64,000 bases of DNA, taken from contig NZ_CP133261.1 in NCBI RefSeq assembly GCF_030931715.1, positions 496,001-560,000 on the forward strand, read 5' to 3'. A program made the position numbers and the translations under genes. Shown in pieces: positions 58,278-64,000 of this stretch. The stretch comes from Tissierella sp. MB52-C2. Lineage in GTDB: Bacteria > Bacillota > Clostridia > Tissierellales > Tissierellaceae. Positions within the stretch are counted from its first letter, which is position 1, and each line of letters opens with the position of its first letter. The notes beneath the pieces are model-generated. The model made no database searches, was not told the origin of the DNA, and saw only the letters and a list, made by a program, of their open reading frames with translations.

Positions 58278-58389
58278 GAAATCGTACTACAATATTACAA
58301 TACTTAATAGCTATATAAAAAGTAGTTTAAATAATAAATATTAGGGTAACATATTCGTAGTATGAGAAAATAAGGGAAGGAGTGGTAAA

Positions 58390-59484
58390 ATGGAAGCGAG
58401 GAAAACCCCATTATATGATGAACACGTAAAACTTGGAGGAAAAGTAGTAGATTATGCAGGATGGTATCTTCCAGTACAATACGAGGGTTTAGTTCCAGAA
58501 CATGAGGCAGTTAGAAATGCAGTAGGTCTATTTGACGTATCCCATATGGGTGAAATCACAATAAAAGGTAAGGATGCTTTAGCGTTCGTAGATTATCTTA
58601 TGACAAACGACATATCTAAAGTTGTAGATAATCAAATAGTTTATACTTTTATGTGTGCTCCAGATGGTGGAGTAGTAGATGACCTATTGGTTTACAGATT
58701 GGCTCATGATGACTTTTACTTAGTAGTAAATGCTTCAAATGCAGACAAGGATTATAAGTGGATTACAGAACAAAAAGGTGACTTTGATGTAGAAATTACT
58801 AATATTTCCGATACTGTTGGAGAAGTAGCAATACAAGGACCCTTAGCCCAAAAAGTACTACAAAAACTAACGAATACTGACTTAAATACAATTACATTCT
58901 TTACCTTAAATAGAAAAGTAGATGTCAATGGAGTAGAGTGTATGCTTTCTAGAACAGGATATACTGGAGAAGATGGATTCGAAGTATATACTACTAATGA
59001 AGGCGTAGTAAAGGTTTGGCAAGATTTACTTGAAGCAGGAAAAGAAGAAGGAATAAAGCCATGTGGTTTAGGATGTAGAGATACACTTAGATTTGAGGCT
59101 TCGTTACCATTATACGGACATGAAATGTCAGATGTAATATCACCACTAGAAGGTGGATTTAAATACTTTGTTAAACTTGATAAAGCATCAGACTTCATAG
59201 GAAAAGAAGCACTTAACAAACAATGGACAGAGGGACTTAAGAGAAAATTAGCTGGATTTGAAATGATTGGAAGAGGTATTCCAAGAGAAGGCTATGAAAT
59301 CCAAAAAGATGGCAAGGTGATAGGCCATGTAACTACAGGATATATGTCACCTACACTTAAGAAAAATATTGGTAATGCACTTATAGCAACTGAATATACA
59401 GAGCTAGGTACAGAAGTAGATATTATGATTAGAAATAAGCCTGTTAAGGCTAAAATAATTAGTAAAAAATTCTTAACGAAATAA
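58390..59484 (+). CDS. gcvT: Glycine cleavage system T protein (aminomethyltransferase)
   Basis: The 364-residue folate enzyme releases ammonia from aminomethyl-lipoyl GcvH and makes methylene-tetrahydrofolate. It shows TPLYDEHVKLGGKVVDYAGWYLPVQYEG, FDVSHMGEI, the tetrahydrofolate-site motif SRTGYTGEDGFEVY, GLGCRDTLRFEASLPLYGHEM and GHVTTGYMSPTLKKNIG. GGGAAGGAG precedes ATG 58390. First gene of the gcv operon. Confidence 0.96.
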   Translation: MEARKTPLYDEHVKLGGKVVDYAGWYLPVQYEGLVPEHEAVRNAVGLFDVSHMGEITIKGKDALAFVDYLMTNDISKVVDNQIVYTFMCAPDGGVVDDLLVYRLAHDDFYLVVNASNADKDYKWITEQKGDFDVEITNISDTVGEVAIQGPLAQKVLQKLTNTDLNTITFFTLNRKVDVNGVECMLSRTGYTGEDGFEVYTTNEGVVKVWQDLLEAGKEEGIKPCGLGCRDTLRFEASLPLYGHEMSDVISPLEGGFKYFVKLDKASDFIGKEALNKQWTEGLKRKLAGFEMIGRGIPREGYEIQKDGKVIGHVTTGYMSPTLKKNIGNALIATEYTELGTEVDIMIRNKPVKAKIISKKFLTK

Positions 59485-59505
59485 TATAAATTAGGAGGAT
59501 TAATA

Positions 59506-59889
59506 ATGAAAGTTCAAAAAGGTTTACAATACACTAATGATCATGAATGGGTTAAAGTAGAAGGAGACGTAGCAGTTATAGGTGTTGCAGATTATGCACA
59601 ACATCACTTAGGAGACATAGTTTATGTAGAGTTACCAGAAATTGATGATGAAATTGAAAGAGAAGAAGCTTTCTCAGCTGTAGAATCAGTTAAAGCAGCA
59701 GCAGATATCTATATGCCAGTAAGTGGTAAAGTAGTAGCAATAAACGAAGAATTAATCGATGATCCTGCTCTTTTAAACTCTGATCCATATGAGAACTGGA
59801 TGATTAAAGTAGAAATGACTAACAAAGCTGAGTTAGACGAATTAATGACAAGTGAGGACTACGAAAAGTTTTTAGCTGAGGAGGAATAA
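59506..59889 (+). CDS. gcvH: Glycine cleavage system H protein
   Basis: The 127-residue lipoyl carrier shows YTNDHEWVKVEGDVAVIGVADYAQHHLGDIVYVELPE. The lipoylated lysine lies in SVESVKAAADIY-type context (here AVESVKAAADIY, near residue 62). It shuttles the aminomethyl group between the P, T and L proteins. AGGAGG precedes ATG 59506. gcvPA starts 3 nt after its stop. Confidence 0.97.
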   Translation: MKVQKGLQYTNDHEWVKVEGDVAVIGVADYAQHHLGDIVYVELPEIDDEIEREEAFSAVESVKAAADIYMPVSGKVVAINEELIDDPALLNSDPYENWMIKVEMTNKAELDELMTSEDYEKFLAEEE

Positions 59890-59892
59890 AAT

Positions 59893-61239
59893 ATGTTTCC
59901 ATACATTCCAACTACTCGTGAAGACGAGCAGGAGATGTTAAAGTCTATCGGACTTAATTCTCCGGAAGATCTTTTTAGTGATATTCCAAAGGATTTACAG
60001 TTAAATAGAGAGTTAAATTTACCTAAGTCAAAATCTGAGCTTGAAGTTAGTTCATATTTGACAGCTTTAGCTAATAAAAACTGCTCTATGAGTGAATTAA
60101 CTTGCTTCCTTGGAGCTGGAGCATATGATCACTATATTCCTTCAATAATAGATCATATTATTTCAAGGTCTGAATTTTATACATCATATACTCCATACCA
60201 ACCAGAGATAAGTCAAGGAACATTACAGTATATATTTGAGTTCCAAACACTTATGTGTAATTTAACTGGAATGGATGTTGCAAATGCTTCCCTATATGAT
60301 GGAGGTACTGCAATTACTGAAGCGGCTTTAATGGCTGCGGCACATTCTAGAAAAGATGAAATAATAATCTCTAAAACAGTAAGACCAGAATCAATTCAAA
60401 TCTTAAAAACTTATGCTCATGTTCAAGGGCTTAAGGTTATAGAGGTAGATATGAAAGACGGAGTTACTGATTTAGAAGCATTAGATAACTTAGTAAATGA
60501 TAATACTGCAGCAGTAGTAGTTCAAAGTCCAAACTTCTTTGGTATTATAGAAGACTTAAAAGCTACAGGTGAAATTATTCATAAAGCTAAAAAAGCTAGT
60601 TTTATAGCATCAGTTGATCCAATATCCCTTGCTATTCTAAAAAAACCTAGTGAACTAGGAGTAGATATTGTAGTAGGAGAAGCACAAGGAATGGGAATAC
60701 CTGTATCATTTGGTGGACCATATCTAGGATTTATAGCTGCAAAATCTGAATATATGAGAAAGTTACCTGGTAGAATAGTAGGACAAACTGAAGATAAAAA
60801 TGGTAAAAGATCTTTTGTTCTAACTCTTACAGCTAGAGAACAACATATAAGAAGAGAAAAAGCTACTTCTAATATTTGTTCTAACCAAGGATTAAATGTT
60901 TTAGCTGCAACTATATACATGGTTACCATGGGTAAAGAAGGACTTAAAGAGGTTGCACTACAAAGCACTAAGAAGGCACATTATGCTTTTGAGCAACTTA
61001 CTAAGTCTGGTAAATACACACCAGTATTTGACAAGCCATTCTTTAAGGAATTTGCTGTTACATCAGATTTATGCCCTGAAAATATTACTAAAGAATTAAG
61101 AAAAGCTAATATTATAGGCGGCTATAATTTAAGTAAAGATTATCCCCAATTAGAAAACGCTGTCCTTTATGCAGTAACTGAAAAGAGGACAAAAGATGAA
61201 ATAGATAAATTAAGTAGTGTATTGGAGGGGATAAAATGA
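59893..61239 (+). CDS. gcvPA: Glycine dehydrogenase (decarboxylating) subunit 1
   Basis: The 448-residue protein is the N-terminal half of the split P protein. It shows [68 protein letters not shown] and [22 protein letters not shown]. It pairs with GcvPB to decarboxylate glycine. GGAGG precedes ATG 59893 in the end of gcvH. It overlaps gcvPB by 4 nt. Confidence 0.96.
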   Translation: MFPYIPTTREDEQEMLKSIGLNSPEDLFSDIPKDLQLNRELNLPKSKSELEVSSYLTALANKNCSMSELTCFLGAGAYDHYIPSIIDHIISRSEFYTSYTPYQPEISQGTLQYIFEFQTLMCNLTGMDVANASLYDGGTAITEAALMAAAHSRKDEIIISKTVRPESIQILKTYAHVQGLKVIEVDMKDGVTDLEALDNLVNDNTAAVVVQSPNFFGIIEDLKATGEIIHKAKKASFIASVDPISLAILKKPSELGVDIVVGEAQGMGIPVSFGGPYLGFIAAKSEYMRKLPGRIVGQTEDKNGKRSFVLTLTAREQHIRREKATSNICSNQGLNVLAATIYMVTMGKEGLKEVALQSTKKAHYAFEQLTKSGKYTPVFDKPFFKEFAVTSDLCPENITKELRKANIIGGYNLSKDYPQLENAVLYAVTEKRTKDEIDKLSSVLEGIK

Positions 61240-62690
61240 GAAAATATGATAAATTAATATTCGAATTATCTAAACCAGGAAGAAAGGCATATAATCTTCC
61301 AGGACTAGATGTAGAAGATAAATGTATAAAGAATTTTATTCCAGAAGAATTTTTAAGTGATAGCGAAGTTAACTTCCCAGAATTATCTGAAGTTGATGTA
61401 GTTAGACACTATACTAATTTATCCAATAAAAACTATGGATTAGATACTGGATTCTATCCACTTGGATCTTGTACAATGAAATATAATCCAAAGATTAATG
61501 AAGATGCAGCAAGATATGATGGTTTTGCAAATATCCATCCATATCAATCAGAAGACTGTGCTCAAGGGGCATTACAGTTAATGTATGAACTAGATAAATC
61601 CCTTGCTGAAATAGCAGGTATGGATAAGATGAGTTTACAGCCAGCAGCTGGTGCTCATGGTGAGTTAACTGGTATAATGGTTATAAAAGCATATCATGAG
61701 AAAAATGGGGATTTTAATAGAAATAAAATTATAGTTCCAGACTCAGCTCATGGTACTAATCCAGCTACTGCAGCAATGGCAGGATATAAAATAGTGGAAG
61801 TTAAATCTACTAAAGAAGGTTTAGTAGATATAGAAGCACTTAGAGCTGTAGTTGGAGATGATACAGCAGGCTTAATGCTTACAAATCCAAATACTTTAGG
61901 TATATTTGAGAAGGATATTAAAGAAATAGCTAAGATTGTTCATGATGCTGGTGGACAATTATACTATGACGGGGCAAATGCCAATGCAATCCTTGGTCAT
62001 GCGAGACCAGGAGATATGGGATTTGACGTAGTTCACTTTAATATTCATAAGACATTCTCAACACCTCATGGTGGTGGTGGACCAGGTTCAGGACCAATAG
62101 GAGTTAAGAAACACCTTGAAGAATTCCTACCAGTTCCAATTGTAGAAAAAGAAGGAGAAAGATATTTCTTAGACTACAATGTTCCAAATACTATAGGTAA
62201 AGTTAAAGACTTCTATGGACACTTTGGCATATTAGTGAGAGCATATACTTACATCCTAACAATGGGTAGCGATGGATTAAAGAAAGCTAGTGAAATAGCA
62301 GTATTGAATGCTAACTATATGGCAAATAAATTAAAAGAACACTTCTATTTACCAATAGATACTTTATTCAAGCATGAGTTTGTATTAGGTGGATTAAAAG
62401 ATACATTATCAGAAGTAACTACATTGGATATAGCTAAGAGATTGCTTGATCTTGGATATCATCCACCAACAGTTTACTTCCCACTAATTATCAATCAAGC
62501 AATAATGATTGAGCCAACAGAAACTGAATCTAAGGAAACTCTTGATGAGTTCATCGATGCTATGATTCAAATTTCTCAAGAATCAAAGGATAATCCACAA
62601 ATACTAAAAGATGCACCTAATAATACTAGAGTAAGTAGACCAGATGAAACTAAGGCAGCGAGAAGTCCTGTTCTTAAATACGAAGGGTAG
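61236..62690 (+). CDS. gcvPB: Glycine dehydrogenase (decarboxylating) subunit 2
   Basis: The 484-residue subunit carries pyridoxal phosphate on the lysine of [19 protein letters not shown] (near residue 270). It also shows [18 protein letters not shown] and [17 protein letters not shown]. The 4-nt ATGA overlap with gcvPA suggests coupled synthesis of the heterotetramer. lpdA follows by 9 nt. Confidence 0.96.
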   Translation: MRKYDKLIFELSKPGRKAYNLPGLDVEDKCIKNFIPEEFLSDSEVNFPELSEVDVVRHYTNLSNKNYGLDTGFYPLGSCTMKYNPKINEDAARYDGFANIHPYQSEDCAQGALQLMYELDKSLAEIAGMDKMSLQPAAGAHGELTGIMVIKAYHEKNGDFNRNKIIVPDSAHGTNPATAAMAGYKIVEVKSTKEGLVDIEALRAVVGDDTAGLMLTNPNTLGIFEKDIKEIAKIVHDAGGQLYYDGANANAILGHARPGDMGFDVVHFNIHKTFSTPHGGGGPGSGPIGVKKHLEEFLPVPIVEKEGERYFLDYNVPNTIGKVKDFYGHFGILVRAYTYILTMGSDGLKKASEIAVLNANYMANKLKEHFYLPIDTLFKHEFVLGGLKDTLSEVTTLDIAKRLLDLGYHPPTVYFPLIINQAIMIEPTETESKETLDEFIDAMIQISQESKDNPQILKDAPNNTRVSRPDETKAARSPVLKYEG

Positions 62691-62699
62691 GTGTACCAT

Positions 62700-64000
62700 T
62701 TGACTAAAACTATTGCAGTTATAGGAGCTGGTCCAGGAGGCTATGTAGCGGCAATAAGAGGAGCTCAGCTTGGTGCAAATATCATCTTAATAGAAAATAG
62801 AGAAGTAGGGGGTACATGTCTCAACCGAGGCTGTATCCCTACTAAAACATATTTTAGAAATGCTGAAATAATGTCTAATTTTAAAAGGGCAGAGGAATTT
62901 GGCATTACAGTAGGCGACTTCAAGATGGATGGGAAAGCACTTCAAGAGAGAAAAAATAATGTAGTAGGTACTTTAGTAAAGGGTATCGAACAACTTATAT
63001 CTTCTTATAAAAATATAGAATTCTATAATGGAACAGCTAATATAAAAGATAAGAATACTATTTCTATAGATTTAAAAGATGGAACTGAAAAGACTGTTAC
63101 TGTAGACAACATAGTAATAGCTACAGGTTCTAAACCTCAAATGACTGAAACAAAGGGAGTAGATTTAGATGGAGTAATTACATCTGATGAACTTCTAGAA
63201 ATGAGTGAGATTCCAGAAACATTAATTGTAGTAGGTGGAGGAGTAATAGGTTTAGAGTTTGCAAGTATTTATCAAGAATTAGGTTCTCAAGTTATTCTTC
63301 TAGCATCAAGAATATTAAAGGATGCAGATAAAGAGATTTCAAGAAGACTTACTCCAATACTAAAGAAACAAGGTATTGAAACGTATGTAGATATAAGAGC
63401 TAAAGAGATCACTAAAGAAGGAGACAAGCTGAAGGTTTTAGCCAAGTATAAAGAAAAAGATGAAGAAATAGAAGTAATAGGAGATAAAGTACTTATTGCA
63501 TCAGGTCGAGGGCCCGTATTAGAGGGACTAAACCTAGATGAATTAGGAATGAAATATGATAATAAAGGTATATTTGTAAATCAAGAATTTGAGACAAATA
63601 TAGAGGGCATATATGCTATAGGAGATGTGAATAGAGGAGTACAATTAGCTCATGTAGCATCGGCTCAAGGTGTATATGTAATGGAGAAAATAATGGGTCA
63701 TACGCCAGACATTAATTTGGATATATACCCGAATTGTGTATTTACAATGACTGAGGTAGCTCATGTAGGACATACTGAAGAGGAACTAAAGGAAAAAGGA
63801 ATACCTTACAAAGCTAGTAAATTTATGTTTGCAGCCAATGGAAAAGCCTTATCTTTGGGAGAAGGGGAAGGGATAATTAAAATACTTGCTGGAGAAGATA
63901 AAAAAGTTCTAGGAGTTCATATTCTAGGACCTCATGCAAATGATTTAATACATGAAGGTGCATTGGCTATATCTAATGATTTAGATATTCACAGCATAAT
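62700..64000 (+). CDS. lpdA: Dihydrolipoyl dehydrogenase (3' truncated by the window)
   Basis: The visible 433 codons cover an FAD-dependent disulfide oxidoreductase, the L protein. They show the FAD-binding GAGPGGYVAA at the start, the redox pair GGTCLNRGCIPTK, NAD-binding GGGVIGLEFASIYQELG and the FAD motif GIYAIGDVN. The catalytic His-Glu pair in the last residues lies beyond the window. The start is TTG 62700 (LTKTIAVIGAG) with AGGTG 6 nt before it. The missing end is probably 20-25 residues. Confidence 0.92.
   Translation, partial: MTKTIAVIGAGPGGYVAAIRGAQLGANIILIENREVGGTCLNRGCIPTKTYFRNAEIMSNFKRAEEFGITVGDFKMDGKALQERKNNVVGTLVKGIEQLISSYKNIEFYNGTANIKDKNTISIDLKDGTEKTVTVDNIVIATGSKPQMTETKGVDLDGVITSDELLEMSEIPETLIVVGGGVIGLEFASIYQELGSQVILLASRILKDADKEISRRLTPILKKQGIETYVDIRAKEITKEGDKLKVLAKYKEKDEEIEVIGDKVLIASGRGPVLEGLNLDELGMKYDNKGIFVNQEFETNIEGIYAIGDVNRGVQLAHVASAQGVYVMEKIMGHTPDINLDIYPNCVFTMTEVAHVGHTEEELKEKGIPYKASKFMFAANGKALSLGEGEGIIKILAGEDKKVLGVHILGPHANDLIHEGALAISNDLDIHSI

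Noticed and set aside
58278-58389. Glycine riboswitch before gcvT
   Set aside because: The leader is short and AT-rich and lacks the conserved purine-rich core and tandem arrangement. A covariance search would be decisive.

Overview
The window is a 64 kb stretch of low-GC chromosome from a Gram-positive, endospore-forming anaerobe of the Clostridia/Tissierellia type. The evidence is the Bacillus/Clostridium gene order from mcsAB-clpC through sigH, rpoBC and the S10-spc-alpha ribosomal cluster, strong AGGAGG ribosome binding sites with many GTG and TTG starts, the sporulation genes sigH and cwlD, flavin-dependent ThyX, and a glycine cleavage operon with split GcvP. I cannot name the species. 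Almost all genes lie on the + strand; only a DUF1573-type gene and a purine-type permease are on the - strand.

Layout. 1-5.2 kb: protein quality control and repair (mcsA partial, mcsB, clpC, radA). 5.3-8.9 kb: a minus-strand DUF1573-type gene, carD, a membrane PIN/TRAM protein, ispD and ispF. 8.9-17.2 kb: T-box-controlled proS, a small unknown ORF, then gltX-cysS-mrnC-thyX-rlmB-yacP. 17.2-35.3 kb: sigH, tRNA-Thr, tuf copy 1, rpmG-secE-nusG, rplKA, L10 leader-rplJL, rpoBC, L7Ae-like gene, rpsL-rpsG-fusA-tuf copy 2. 35.3-50.3 kb: the S10, spc and alpha clusters, with a KOW protein between adk and infA and no map gene. 50.7-55 kb: ecfA1-ecfA2-ecfT-truA, then rplM-rpsI. 55.1-58 kb: minus-strand NCS2-like permease and cwlD. 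58.4-64 kb: gcvT-gcvH-gcvPA-gcvPB-lpdA, the last cut by the window end.

The genes are mainly housekeeping: transcription core (rpoA, rpoB, rpoC, nusG, carD, sigH), translation (ribosomal proteins, EF-G, two EF-Tu copies, three aminoacyl-tRNA synthetases, rRNA and tRNA maturation enzymes), secretion (secE, secY) and vitamin uptake (ECF module). The coding content is conventional. The noteworthy material lies between genes: a cluster of seven DnaA-box-like sites followed by a 28-bp AT-rich palindrome and a Spo0A-box match (57.76-58.01 kb); two copies of a dispersed multi-hairpin repeat whose stems show compensatory changes, one of them between the proS T-box and proS; a leader before rpsJ with two mutually exclusive helices, one next to the Shine-Dalgarno; a paired motif before rplK and rplA; and an operator-like palindrome in the spacer of the permease promoter. 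I saw no transposase, phage gene, CRISPR array or rRNA gene.
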